Shown here: in pieces, positions 1 through 8,414 of the stretch
Position numbering within the stretch: the stretch's first letter is position 1
Layout: each line of letters opens with the position of its first letter
Source of the DNA: Brevundimonas sp.
GTDB taxonomy: Bacteria > Pseudomonadota > Alphaproteobacteria > Caulobacterales > Caulobacteraceae
Length of the DNA stretch: 64,000 nucleotides
NCBI RefSeq assembly: GCF_019636155.1
Contig: NZ_JAHBYB010000005.1
Coordinates: 124,001-188,000 of the forward strand
Reading direction: 5' to 3'
Position numbers and translations under genes: made by a program
The notes under the pieces: generated by a model
The model's database searches: none
What the model saw: the letters and a program-made list of their open reading frames with translations, nothing else
Told to the model about the DNA's origin: nothing

Positions 1-699
1 CGGCCCCAGGTCGGGGTCCAGCAGACGCCGCTCGATCACCCGGGCGGCCCGCCAGCGCAGGCTCTGCCGCAGGGCGGTCTCGTCCTCGGGCGCCAGGGCG
101 CGCGCGTCGCCCATGGCCCGCCCGGCCATGATCAGGGCCGCGCGCACCCCGGTCTCCAGCTGGTCCGGCGACAGGACCGAGGACAGTCTGGACAGCAGCC
201 GGATATGGCCGCTCAGCACCCGCCCGGCCTCGCTGGCGACCGGCAGGACGCGACCATGCAGATCGGCGGCCAGGAGGGCGGGCGGCATCCTGTCGCGCGG
301 GACCATCAGGGTGGTCAGGCAGACCCGGCGGTATCGGCCCGCACTGGGCCGCGACAGGTCCCGGAACTGCACGTCTCCCGCCCGCGCCCGCAGGGGACGA
401 CCGTCGGAGTCGCCGAGCACCGGCGCCATGTTGACGACCAGGTTCAGTCCGTCGATCTCGGACCGCCGCGTCAGGTCGCGATTGCGGATCATGGTCTGGG
501 CCGGGCTTTCGCCCCATCCGACCAGACCCATGGGCCCCAGGGTCATGCCGCTGCGATTGTAAAAGCGTCGCCGGGCGCGGGGCGCCACCCCTTCGATGGC
601 GTAAAGCCCGCCCATGCCCTGGCGATAGCGCTCGAAGGCCTCGTCCCGCCCCGCGCCACGAACGGCCCAGGCGGCGTTGGTCTCCTGGACCGACCCCAT
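1..699 (-). CDS. AraC-type transcriptional regulator, N-terminal part (cut by window edge)
   Basis: Reading the minus strand from the ATG at 699 gives 233 codons without a stop, running off the window at base 1. The translation (MGSVQETNAAWAVRGAGRDE...) resembles the N-terminal ligand-sensing domain of AraC_binding_2-type regulators: a segment around residues 65-130 with 'MIRNRDLTRRSEIDGLNLVV' and a 'FRDLSRP' motif, followed by a helical region. The C-terminal AraC helix-turn-helix pair would lie outside the window. A G-rich run sits about 7 bases before the ATG and can serve as ribosome binding site. Family assignment comes from these motifs only; the DNA-binding domain has not been seen. 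Target genes are unknown; the next gene on the same strand, the IPTL-CTERM gene, lies upstream of it. Confidence 0.72.
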   Translation of the reverse strand, partial: MGSVQETNAAWAVRGAGRDEAFERYRQGMGGLYAIEGVAPRARRRFYNRSGMTLGPMGLVGWGESPAQTMIRNRDLTRRSEIDGLNLVVNMAPVLGDSDGRPLRARAGDVQFRDLSRPSAGRYRRVCLTTLMVPRDRMPPALLAADLHGRVLPVASEAGRVLSGHIRLLSRLSSVLSPDQLETGVRAALIMAGRAMGDARALAPEDETALRQSLRWRAARVIERRLLDPDLGP

Positions 700-813
700 G
701 ACGCTGCCCCCCGGCGGCTAAGCAACAATGGCGAACACTTTCGTGGCCCGAAAGGAGATCCGCCTCAGCGGCCAGGATCACGGCCCTGGGCGGAAAAGGC
801 AAATTTCCCCGCC

Positions 814-1551
814 TCAGACCGTCCGCCGCCGCTGCAGATGCATCGCCGCGCCGCCGGCCAGCAGCAGACCGAACAGGATCATCGCCCACTCGGTCATCGT
901 AGGCACGACGGCGACTGGGGGCGCATAGGAGACCAGGACGGGCGTGGTGGGGGCGCCGCCGCCGGTGAAGCGGCTGCTGTTGTCGATGTCACTGTCCGGG
1001 CCGCCGTTGCTGGAGCCGCAGGTTCCCGGCCCCGAAGCGGCGCTGTCGCCGCGCCGATCCAGGCAGACATAGTTGTTGCGGCCGGCGGCCGCGAAGCCGC
1101 CTTCGTAGAGGAAATAGGAGAAGCGCGCCTCCACGTCGGCGAAGTTGTTCACCGGATAGGTCGCGCCGGTTCCGTGCAGCACCTGCAGCACGAGGCGATA
1201 GCCGGTGATGTTTCCCGCCCCGTCCGTCGAGATGACGGCGTTGGCGATCCGGGCCCGGGGATCCGTCGAGTCATAGATCACCGCCCCATCGTCGATATCG
1301 AAAGCCAGCAGATCCGGGCCGAAGTCGTAGTTGGTCAGATTGGGCGCGAAGGGCGCCGGAACAGTGAAGACGCCTTGGACCCTGTCCGCCAGGGAATAGG
1401 GCGAGCACGGCCCGACGGTGCAGACGCCGCCCATGTCGTTGACGGTGGAATAGGTCCCGCTCTGAACGCTGTAGACGGCCTGGGCCGCGGCCGGCCCCGC
1501 CAGAGAGATCACGGCCGTCGCGGCGGCGGCGGCGAGCCAATGGATGGTCAT
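814..1551 (-). CDS. Exported IPTL-CTERM sorting-signal protein, copy A
   Basis: 245 residues from the ATG at 1551, which has GGAG nine bases upstream; an earlier in-frame start would place 36 residues ahead of the signal peptide. Residues 1-24 (MTIHWLAAAAATAVISLAGP) form a signal peptide. The body has a 'CTVGPC..Y' motif and 'VQGVFTVPAPFAPN', also found in the neighbouring gene. The C-terminus is a textbook IPTL-CTERM tripartite signal: VPTMTEWA, a hydrophobic helix, then QRRR. Such tails are recognised and processed by exosortase-family enzymes (the IPTL class has been linked to exosortase H); no exosortase is in this window. Function of the mature domain is unknown. It is a tandem paralogue of the gene at 1584-2309. 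Confidence 0.85.
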   Translation of the reverse strand: MTIHWLAAAAATAVISLAGPAAAQAVYSVQSGTYSTVNDMGGVCTVGPCSPYSLADRVQGVFTVPAPFAPNLTNYDFGPDLLAFDIDDGAVIYDSTDPRARIANAVISTDGAGNITGYRLVLQVLHGTGATYPVNNFADVEARFSYFLYEGGFAAAGRNNYVCLDRRGDSAASGPGTCGSSNGGPDSDIDNSSRFTGGGAPTTPVLVSYAPPVAVVPTMTEWAMILFGLLLAGGAAMHLQRRRTV

Positions 1552-1583
1552 GGGAAACGGACTCCAGAATTGGAACAGTGGGC

Positions 1584-2309
1584 TCAGGCGTTGCGGCGCC
1601 GCTGCAGATGCAGGGCGGCGCCGCCGGCCAGCAGCAGGGCGAACAGGATCATCGCCCATTCGGTCAGGGTCGGGACGACGGCGGGTGTGGGCGCGGCCAC
1701 ATAGGTGATGGTCGGCGGGCTGTTGCTGAAGGCCGTCGAGGAATGGGAATCCGCCTCAATCCAGTCGCAGGCTTCAGTCGGCCATGGAGCGGCATATCTC
1801 TGACGGCACAGGCCATTGCTGTAGGTCGAGGTCCACAGCGGAGTGACCGTGACGCCGCTGATGCGAGAGTTGGGATCATTGGGCAGATTCGCCAGATAGG
1901 GTGGTCCCGGAATGCGCTGAATCTGGAACTGGAAGTAGGTTATGACGCCAGCCGCGTCGGTGCTGACGAAGGCCATGGAAACGACGAAGCCGGGCGTGAG
2001 GGTGAAGTTTCGCGGCCCGTCATTCAGCTGGATGGCCGCGATCAGGGGCTTGATGTCCAGGCCGGCGGCGTTGGGGGGCAGGGGCGCGTTCAAGCTGATC
2101 ACGCCCTGAACCTTCTGGCCGGGGGCATAGTCGGCGCAGTCGCCTACGGTGCAGGCGACCGCGTTGGACCAACTGCTGTAGGCGGGCGTCTCGATACGGA
2201 TTTCCTGCGCGCCCGCCGGGGTCGCCAGCGACATCAGCGTCATAGCCGCCGTGGCGGCGACCCATCGCGCCGCCGGCGATGCAAGCCGCCTCAACCGATT
2301 GATTTTCAT
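1584..2309 (-). CDS. Exported IPTL-CTERM sorting-signal protein, copy B
   Basis: 241 residues. The ATG at 2309 is preferred over the GTG one codon earlier because a GGGGG run lies about 4-8 bases upstream. A basic N-region (MKINRLRRL) and hydrophobic stretch ending near 'TPAGAQ' form a signal peptide. The body keeps the 'CTVGDC..Y...QKVQGV' block of copy A, 'STDAAGVIT' against 'STDGAGNIT', and then diverges; it also has a Cys pair in 'LCRQRY...EACDW'. The tail VPTLTEWAMILFALLL plus QRRR is an IPTL-CTERM signal nearly identical to copy A. The two genes lie 32 bases apart and are probably co-transcribed, this one first. Function of the mature protein is unknown. Confidence 0.85.
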   Translation of the reverse strand: MKINRLRRLASPAARWVAATAAMTLMSLATPAGAQEIRIETPAYSSWSNAVACTVGDCADYAPGQKVQGVISLNAPLPPNAAGLDIKPLIAAIQLNDGPRNFTLTPGFVVSMAFVSTDAAGVITYFQFQIQRIPGPPYLANLPNDPNSRISGVTVTPLWTSTYSNGLCRQRYAAPWPTEACDWIEADSHSSTAFSNSPPTITYVAAPTPAVVPTLTEWAMILFALLLAGGAALHLQRRRNA

Positions 2310-2446
2310 CACGCCCCCTTTGTCGATCCCCGCTACCAGCGAGGCGACGAGGAGGCGATGTCTGGGCGTCTCAATCTGAAGGGGCGATCATGCCGGGTGG
2401 ACGCGGCCCAGGTTTGGGGCCGCATCGGCCGCGGACTTGTTGGAAA

Positions 2447-2523
2447 TGGCGACCCCGGGAGGACTCCAACCTCCGACCTCGGCTTTAGGAAAGCCTTGCT
2501 CTATGCAGCTGAGCTACGGGGCC
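2447..2523 (-). tRNA. tRNA-Arg (anticodon CCT)
   Basis: On the minus strand, 77 nt starting GGCCCCGTAGCTCAGC fold into a cloverleaf. The acceptor arm GGCCCCG pairs with CGGGGTC (one G-U pair), the discriminator is G and CCA is encoded. The anticodon loop TTCCTAA gives CCT, which reads the AGG arginine codon, rare in such a G+C-rich genome. The T arm is GGAGG-TTGGAGT-CCTCC. No integrase or attachment-site duplication is seen beside it. Confidence 0.95.
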
Positions 2524-2596
2524 ACGCGCAGGGGGACGTAGCGGCAGATGCGCGCGCCGCCTAGCCCCCCTGTGGCGATCACGGTCCATCGTTGTG

Positions 2597-2674
2597 GTTA
2601 ATGGGCCTTAAGATACAAGACCTTGTAGGGAACAAATCCCGAATCGGGACATGTCAGCGATTCGGTCCTGATTC
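2597..2674. promoter_or_regulatory. GANTC cluster with TTAA-N6-TTAA in the tRNA-Arg upstream region
   Basis: Three GANTC sites occur in 34 bases (2641-2645, 2659-2663, 2670-2674), the first inside the palindrome TCCCGAATCGGGA, about 30 bases from a TTAA-N6-TTAA pair (about 2598-2611). GANTC is the CcrM methylation site and TTAA-N7-TTAA the CtrA site in Caulobacter relatives; the spacing here is six, not seven. The region lies upstream of the minus-strand tRNA-Arg and downstream of the gene at 2710. No gene is seen in 2524-2709. A regulatory role is inferred. Confidence 0.3.
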
Positions 2675-2709
2675 GTTTCGCGCCTGTTCCGCCGGGTCGG
2701 GCGACGCCG

Positions 2710-3456
2710 TTAACCGGCGTGCCGGGCCAGCATCCACACCGCCATCCCCACCATCATCAGGTTCTCGGTCAGGGACAGGAAGCCCAGCGGGGTGTTCGAC
2801 CCGCCGCCGACGCAGGCGCATTTCAATTCACGCCTGTCGACATAGACGGCCTTGAACACCGAGACGGCGCCGATCCCGCCGATCACCAGCCCCAGGGGCG
2901 CAGAGACCCAGGTCAGGGCCATGGCCGTCATCAGGGCGCCCGCCGCCAGTTCCGCGAACGGATAGAGGTAGGCGTAGGGCACCCAGCGCTGGGCCAGCAG
3001 GTCGTAGTTCAGGAACATGGAGGAGAAGGTCTCCACGTCCTGCAGCTTCAGCATGGCCAGAGCCATCATGCTGAGGCTGATGAACAGCATCACCCCGCGC
3101 TCGACGCCGAAACCCGCGCTCCAGCAGACCGCCAGGGCCATCAGGGCCGTGACCGCGAACACGGCCAGCACCGGCGTATAGGTGGTCTGGTCCGCCGGCC
3201 GCACGCGCCAGCCGAAATGGCGCCTCAGGTCGTCCCAGCCGCCGATGCGTTCGCCGTCGATGAAGGTCTGGGGCGTGGTCCTGACCCCGTGTTCGGCCTT
3301 GAAGGCGTCGGTCTGTTCGCGCGTCTCCAGCCAGCAGTCCTCGACCCGATAGCCCTTGCGTTTCAGAAGCCACAGCGCCTTGCGGCCATAGGGGCAGACA
3401 TGGCCGGGCATGACCATGCGGTGCAGGACGGCGGTCTTGGGGTTGGGGCTGGACAC
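2710..3456 (-). CDS. Glutaredoxin-MauE/DoxX-type membrane fusion protein
   Basis: 248 residues from a GTG at 3456, chosen because GAGGAG lies seven bases before it and the family N-terminus begins just after; a longer ORF would add 51 unlikely residues. Residues about 10-85 are a glutaredoxin fold with active site CPYG ('MPGHVCPYGRKALWLL') and the 'TTPQTFIDGERIGG' cis-proline/glutathione-site motif. Residues about 90-245 hold four or so membrane helices of the MauE-like class, followed by 'DRRELKCACVGGGSNTPLG', a Cys-containing motif typical of MauE partners. The architecture suggests a membrane-anchored thiol redox protein that could deliver electrons or help disulfide handling; the substrate is unknown. 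Convergent spacing and opposite orientation separate it from the helicase gene next door. Confidence 0.8.
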   Translation of the reverse strand: MSSPNPKTAVLHRMVMPGHVCPYGRKALWLLKRKGYRVEDCWLETREQTDAFKAEHGVRTTPQTFIDGERIGGWDDLRRHFGWRVRPADQTTYTPVLAVFAVTALMALAVCWSAGFGVERGVMLFISLSMMALAMLKLQDVETFSSMFLNYDLLAQRWVPYAYLYPFAELAAGALMTAMALTWVSAPLGLVIGGIGAVSVFKAVYVDRRELKCACVGGGSNTPLGFLSLTENLMMVGMAVWMLARHAG

Positions 3457-3538
3457 GGGCGGTCTCCTCTCGCGCCCCTCTAGATAGGTCGCCGCGACGC
3501 TTGAGGAAGCCTTTGCGAATCGCCACCTTCCAGGGGTC

Positions 3539-6001
3539 ATGAGCGACCGTTCCGCAGGCATGGCCCCGTCGCGCGTCGCCGCCGTCCTGGGGCCCACCAA
3601 CACCGGCAAGACCCATCTGGCGGTCGAACGGATGCTGGGTCACGCCTCGGGCATGATCGGCCTGCCGCTGCGCCTGCTGGCGCGTGAGGTCTATGAGCGG
3701 ATCGTGCGCGTGCGCGGCGCGGCCGCCGTCGCCCTGATCACCGGCGAGGAGAAGATCGTTCCGCCGCGCCCGGCCTATGTCGTCTCGACCGTCGAGGCCA
3801 TGCCGATGGAGCGGTCGGTCGATTTCCTGGCCGTCGATGAGATCCAGCTGATCGCCGACCCTGAACGGGGCCATGTCTTCACCCAGCGGCTGCTGCATGC
3901 GCGGGGCCGTTTCGAGACCATGTTCCTGGGCGCGGGGACGGCCGCGCCCCTGACCCGGCGGCTGGTCCCGGATGTGGAGGTGGTGTCGCGCGACCGGCTG
4001 TCGACCCTGTCCTACGCGGGGTCGAAAAAGATCACCCGCCTGCCGCGCCGCAGCGCCATCGTCGCCTTCAGCGCCGAGCAGGTCTATGCGATCGCCGAAC
4101 TGATCCGTCGCCAGAGGGGTGGGGCCGCCGTGGTCATGGGCTCGCTCAGCCCCCGCACCCGCAACGCCCAGGTGGCCCTGTTCCAGTCGGGCGAGGTGGA
4201 CTTTCTGGTCGCCACCGACGCCATCGGCATGGGGCTGAACATGGATGTGGACCATGTCGCCTTCGCGGGCCTGAGGAAGTTCGACGGCCGCCGCACCCGC
4301 TGGCTGCACGCCCATGAGATCGGCCAGATCGCCGGGCGCGCCGGGCGGCATCTGCGCGACGGGACGTTCGGGGTGACGGGCGAGGCGGACGACCTGGACC
4401 CCGATCTGGTGGAACAGGTGGTCGAGCATCGGTTCGATCCGCTGGAAGCGGCGCAATGGAGGAACGCGCGGCTGGATTTCGACACCCTGCCGGACCTGTT
4501 GCGGTCGCTGACCGTCCTGCCAGGCGTATCGGGCCTGACGCTGACGGCCCAGGCCTTGGACGAGACCCTGCTGCGCCGCGCCGCCGCCGATCCGGACATC
4601 CAGAAGATCGCCCGGTCGCGCGGGGCGGTCATGCGTCTGTGGGAGACGTGCCAGCTGCCGGACTTCCAGAAGACGACGCCCGATGAACACGCCCGGCTGG
4701 CGCGCGACATCTTCCAGGCCTTGACGGGCAAGCGCGGCCGCCTGATCCACGACTGGTTCGCCGCCCGGTTCAACGACCTGGACCGCGACGACGGCCAGAT
4801 CGACCAGCTGTCGGCCCGGCTGTCCGGCGTTCGCACCCTGGCCTATATCGCCGCCCGTCCGGACTGGCTGGACCGGCCGCAGGAATGGCGCGAGGCGGCG
4901 CGGGCCCTGGAGGACCGCTTGTCGGACGTGCTGCACGAACGGCTGACCGCCCGTTTCGTCGACCGCAAGACCACCGCCCTGATGCGCGCCCTGAACGACC
5001 GGCCCGACCTGGGCGTCGAGGTGGCCGACGATGGCGAGGTTCTGGTCGAGGGCCAATCGGTCGGCCGGCTGGACGGGGTGCGGTTCGCACCCGAGGCCGG
5101 GGGTTCGGCCCTGGCGGATCGCGCCCTGCGCGCCGCCGCCCGCCACGCCGTGGGGCCGGAGATCGCGCGGCGGCTGGGTCGGTTGGCGGCGGACGAGGAT
5201 GCGGCTTTTTCGGTAGGCCCCGACGGTGGTGTCTTGTGGCGCGGCGCCTTGGCGGCCCAGGTCGCGGAGGGCGATCCGTTCTCGCCGCGTGTGAGGCTGC
5301 TGGGCGACCTTGGGCCTGAGCCCGCGCGGGAACGCGCGCGCCGCCGCATCGAGGCCTGGCTGTCGGCCGAGGCGGGCCGCGCCCTGCGTCCCCTGGCCCG
5401 GCTTCGTCGTGCGGTCGAGGACGGGACGCTGAAGGGCCTGCCGCGCGGGATCGCCTTTCGCCTGATCGAGGCCGGGGGCGTGATCGGCCGCGCCGCCATC
5501 GAGCGCGATCTGGCGGCCCTGAGCCAGGCCGAGCGGCGGACCCTGAAACAGTTCGCCATCCGCGTCGGCGCCTTCGCGGTCTGGCTGCCGGCCGTGCTGA
5601 AGCCGCGCGGCCTGATGCTGGCCCAGGCCTTCGTCCCGGCCCTGCCCGGCGCGGGCCTGATGCGCCTGAGCGACCCGGCGCCCGGCGAACGGACCCTGTC
5701 GGCCCACGGCCGGCTTGTCGCCGGCCGCTGGACCGTGCCGGTCGAGACGGCCGAGCGGATGGCCGCCCTGCGCGCCGAGGGCAAGGGTCGGCTGTCCGAC
5801 GCCGCCCTGGCCGAACTGGGCTGGACCGCAAATCAGGCGCGCGAAATCCTGACCGCCCTGCGCCCCCCGCGCCGCGCCGCCGCGCCCGCCGCCGGCAAGG
5901 CGCCGCGCATGCGCCCCGACAGCCCGTTCGCCGCCCTGGCCGACCTGGCCCGGCCGGCCGCGCCGCGGCGCCGGCGTCGGAAACGCTCCGGCGCGGCATG
6001 A
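3539..6001 (+). CDS. SUV3-like DExH RNA helicase
   Basis: 820 residues. N-terminal helicase core: Walker A GPTNTGKT (about residues 18-25), motif II DEIQ (about 100), 'GSLSPRTRN' region, motif V-like 'FLVATDAIGMGLNM' and motif VI QIAGRAGR. This spacing and the DEIQ box match the SUV3/SUPV3L1 family, the mitochondrial RNA-degradosome helicase whose bacterial relatives are found in alphaproteobacteria. The long C-terminal half has no motif I recognise and ends in a basic Arg/Lys tail (RRRRRKRSGAA) likely to bind nucleic acid. The ATG at 3539 follows an AGGGG run. The known role of the family is ATP-dependent unwinding of RNA during turnover; the bacterial substrate is not established here. Confidence 0.88.
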   Translation: MSDRSAGMAPSRVAAVLGPTNTGKTHLAVERMLGHASGMIGLPLRLLAREVYERIVRVRGAAAVALITGEEKIVPPRPAYVVSTVEAMPMERSVDFLAVDEIQLIADPERGHVFTQRLLHARGRFETMFLGAGTAAPLTRRLVPDVEVVSRDRLSTLSYAGSKKITRLPRRSAIVAFSAEQVYAIAELIRRQRGGAAVVMGSLSPRTRNAQVALFQSGEVDFLVATDAIGMGLNMDVDHVAFAGLRKFDGRRTRWLHAHEIGQIAGRAGRHLRDGTFGVTGEADDLDPDLVEQVVEHRFDPLEAAQWRNARLDFDTLPDLLRSLTVLPGVSGLTLTAQALDETLLRRAAADPDIQKIARSRGAVMRLWETCQLPDFQKTTPDEHARLARDIFQALTGKRGRLIHDWFAARFNDLDRDDGQIDQLSARLSGVRTLAYIAARPDWLDRPQEWREAARALEDRLSDVLHERLTARFVDRKTTALMRALNDRPDLGVEVADDGEVLVEGQSVGRLDGVRFAPEAGGSALADRALRAAARHAVGPEIARRLGRLAADEDAAFSVGPDGGVLWRGALAAQVAEGDPFSPRVRLLGDLGPEPARERARRRIEAWLSAEAGRALRPLARLRRAVEDGTLKGLPRGIAFRLIEAGGVIGRAAIERDLAALSQAERRTLKQFAIRVGAFAVWLPAVLKPRGLMLAQAFVPALPGAGLMRLSDPAPGERTLSAHGRLVAGRWTVPVETAERMAALRAEGKGRLSDAALAELGWTANQAREILTALRPPRRAAAPAAGKAPRMRPDSPFAALADLARPAAPRRRRRKRSGAA

Positions 6002-6032
6002 AATGCGGGCGGGTGGTCCGAAGGACGCCCGA

Positions 6033-6905
6033 TCAGGTCAGCCGCCACTCGCCCAGCCGCCCGCCCTGGGCGTCTTCGAAGGCGACGCGGTCCAGCTCCA
6101 CCGCCGCCAGGCAGACCGGCCTGACGTTGGGCCCCGTCGAAGTGCAGCGGATCGTGCGCCCGTCCGGGAAGCGGCCGATCCGACCCGCCAGCACCAGCCG
6201 ATAGCCGTCCGCCGGCGCCGCGACCGGACGTTCGGCCGTTCCGCGTAGGGTCAGCCGCCATGGCTCGCCCGGCCTGCGGCCCAGGCGCGAGGCCCCGGCG
6301 CCCTCGAACATCACCAGCCCGGCGGTCATCGGCGACGGTTCTGGCGCAGGCAGGGTCACGACGGGCGTCTGCGTCTGTTCAGGGTCGGTATCGGCTGCGG
6401 CCGGCATCGCCGGAAGCGGGGCCGCCGCCGGGGCGCGCGGACAGCCGTCGGACGTCAGCCACGGCCGCGCGATCCAGAACCCCTCCGCCCGCTCCCAGCC
6501 CGGCGCCGTTCCCGGCGCCAGCACCAGGGGCGACCGCGTCCAGTCCGCCGGCGTCAGGCTCAACACCAGACCGGTTCCATCCGTCGTCCGGCGCCACTGG
6601 GCCAGACCCTCGCGCGCCTGGGCGGCCGGGCCGGTGCAGCCGAAGGGCAGCCGTATCTCCACCGCCCGACCGGCGACGGCGGCGCCATCATCCGCCGCCT
6701 GACCCGCCGCGTGCGCCGCCGAGGCCTGGGACAGGACCGTCAGCAAGCCCGCGCGGCCCAGGCCGGCGGGGAGGGTCAGGGACGGGGGCGGTTCCGTGCT
6801 GGGAGTCGGATCGGCCGGCCGCTCGCACTGGGCCAGGCCCAGGCCGCCGCCGATCGCCAGAACCGCCGCCAGAGCGCCTCCGGCGCGTCCTCCCGATCGT
6901 TTCAT
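6033..6905 (-). CDS. Secreted hypothetical protein
   Basis: 290 residues, start supported by GGGAG about eight bases upstream. The N-terminus MKRSGGRAGGALAAVLAIGG is a signal sequence followed by 'GLAQCERP'; the cysteine is preceded by Gln, so it is not a canonical lipobox. A Pro/Thr-rich stretch follows. Two Cys-containing segments, 'LPFGCTG' and 'IRCTSTGPNVRPVCLAAVEL', could form disulfides in the periplasm. I do not recognise a family. It lies tail to tail with the SUV3-like helicase (31 bases apart) and is divergent from the permease gene. Confidence 0.65.
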   Translation of the reverse strand: MKRSGGRAGGALAAVLAIGGGLGLAQCERPADPTPSTEPPPSLTLPAGLGRAGLLTVLSQASAAHAAGQAADDGAAVAGRAVEIRLPFGCTGPAAQAREGLAQWRRTTDGTGLVLSLTPADWTRSPLVLAPGTAPGWERAEGFWIARPWLTSDGCPRAPAAAPLPAMPAAADTDPEQTQTPVVTLPAPEPSPMTAGLVMFEGAGASRLGRRPGEPWRLTLRGTAERPVAAPADGYRLVLAGRIGRFPDGRTIRCTSTGPNVRPVCLAAVELDRVAFEDAQGGRLGEWRLT

Positions 6906-6994
6906 GGAACCGCTCCCTGCTCCGAACCGCTAGAGGTGACGCAAGCGTCGCCATGGGTCATCTAAACCTAAGCGCGCCGACAGGGGGAGGGTTC

Positions 6995-8407
6995 ATGACA
7001 TTCGACCAGATCGCCGCCCTGGTCGTGCTGGCGGCCGTGGTGGGGGTGCTGATCCACGGCCGGATACGGCCCGACGTGGTGGCCCTGAGCGGGGCAGCGG
7101 TGCTGCTGATCCTGGGCGTCGTGCGGCCCGGAGAGGTCCAGGGCGCCTTCGCCAGCCCGGCCATCATCGCCCTGGCCGGCCTGTTCGTCATCGCCTACGC
7201 CATCGAACTTTCGGGCCTGCTGGCCTGGCTGATCCAGAGGGCCACGCGCCTGACCCAGAGGCTGGGCGCGCGCGGCATATGGCTGGTCATCGGCCTGTGC
7301 GGCTCGGTCGGCGGCTTCCTGAACAACACCCCGGTGGTGGTCCTGGCCGCGCCGGTGGTGCGGGACATGGCCCTGTCGCTGAACCTGTCGCCCAAGCGGT
7401 TCCTGATGCCGCTCAGCTATGTGGTCGTCATGGGCGGACTGCTGACCCTGATCGGCACCTCGACCAATCTGCTGGTCAACGACATGGCGCGCAATGCGGG
7501 CCAGCCGGTATTCGGCCTGTTCGAGATCACCGGGGTGGGTCTGAGCATCGCCCTGACTGGGGCGGCCTATCTCTATCTGGTCGGCGGCCGCCAGCTGGAT
7601 CGGCCGGCGCGGGTCGAGGAGGTGTCGATGGAGCGCCGGCGCCGGGCCGAGGCCCGGGCCCAGGCGCGCGCCGCACGCCGCCGCTGGCGTTTCCCGGCCC
7701 CGGACTGGCTGGAGCGGCTGCGGCTGGGCGAGGCGCGGGCCACACCCGACGGCTCGGGCGACGGGGTCCTGGGCGACATCGACCTGTACGAGAAGGGGGC
7801 CGAACGCCCGCTCCAGCTGGGCCGCGCCCTGACGTCCCTGGCCGTCTTCGTCGCCGTCATCCTGGCGGCGGCCCTGAATATCGCCCCCATAGCGGCGGCG
7901 GCCTTCGCAGGGGCCGTGCTGCTGATCCTGGCGCGGGTGATCACGGCGGAAGAGGCCTATGCCGGGCTGCGGCCCGAGATACTGCTGCTGATCGCCGGGA
8001 TGGTGGTGGTCGGCATGGCCATCGAGGTGACCGGCCTGGCCCAGGCGGGCGCCCAGGCGCTGATCGGGGTGGTGGAGCCTCTGGGGCCGATGGGCGCCCT
8101 GATTATCTTCTACGGCGTGACCCTGTTCGCCACCGAACTTCTGTCCAACGCCACCGTGGCGGTGCTGATCACCCCGATCGCCGTGGCCCTGGCCCAGGCC
8201 CTGGGCGTGGACGCGCGGCCCTTCCTGGTCGCGGTGATGATGGCCGCCTCGGCCGCCTTCGCCACCCCGTTCGGCTATCAGACCAATGTCCTGGTGTTCC
8301 AGATGGCGGGCTACAGCTACATGGACTTCGTGCGGGTCGGGGCGCCGCTGAACCTGGTCACCTGGGTGGCGGCCATGGTCGCCATCCCGATCTTCTTCCC
8401 GTTCTGA
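6995..8407 (+). CDS. SLC13/ArsB-superfamily anion permease
   Basis: 470 residues from ATG 6995, chosen because GGGGGAGG lies just upstream and the preceding in-frame sequence is not protein-like. About eleven hydrophobic helices, arranged as two halves separated by a basic cytoplasmic loop (residues about 205-260, many Arg). Family motifs: 'GFLNNTPVVVLAAPVV' and 'GTSTNLLVN' in the first half, 'LLSNATVAVLITPIA' and 'PFGYQTNVLVF' in the second; the paired SNT/QTN-type motifs bind Na+ and substrate in divalent-anion symporters. The TrkA-C (RCK_C) domains often found in the middle of this family are absent. Substrate (sulfate, dicarboxylate or other anion) cannot be told from sequence. Confidence 0.85.
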   Translation: MTFDQIAALVVLAAVVGVLIHGRIRPDVVALSGAAVLLILGVVRPGEVQGAFASPAIIALAGLFVIAYAIELSGLLAWLIQRATRLTQRLGARGIWLVIGLCGSVGGFLNNTPVVVLAAPVVRDMALSLNLSPKRFLMPLSYVVVMGGLLTLIGTSTNLLVNDMARNAGQPVFGLFEITGVGLSIALTGAAYLYLVGGRQLDRPARVEEVSMERRRRAEARAQARAARRRWRFPAPDWLERLRLGEARATPDGSGDGVLGDIDLYEKGAERPLQLGRALTSLAVFVAVILAAALNIAPIAAAAFAGAVLLILARVITAEEAYAGLRPEILLLIAGMVVVGMAIEVTGLAQAGAQALIGVVEPLGPMGALIIFYGVTLFATELLSNATVAVLITPIAVALAQALGVDARPFLVAVMMAASAAFATPFGYQTNVLVFQMAGYSYMDFVRVGAPLNLVTWVAAMVAIPIFFPF

Positions 8408-8414
8408 GCCGGGA

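Noticed and set aside
205-1704. Plus-strand 499-codon open frame over the IPTL genes
   Set aside because: Low-complexity composition, no motif, and the minus strand carries two signal-peptide proteins with clear sorting signals.
2447-2523. tRNA-Arg as an integration hot spot
   Set aside because: No direct repeat of the tRNA 3' end, integrase or composition change was found beside it.
2828-5707. Very long antisense open frame of 959 codons across the helicase gene
   Set aside because: It mirrors the codon structure of the SUV3-like gene, is rich in Gly/Arg/Gln/Pro without a recognisable domain, and only its end coincides with another gene's frame. High G+C makes such shadow frames common.
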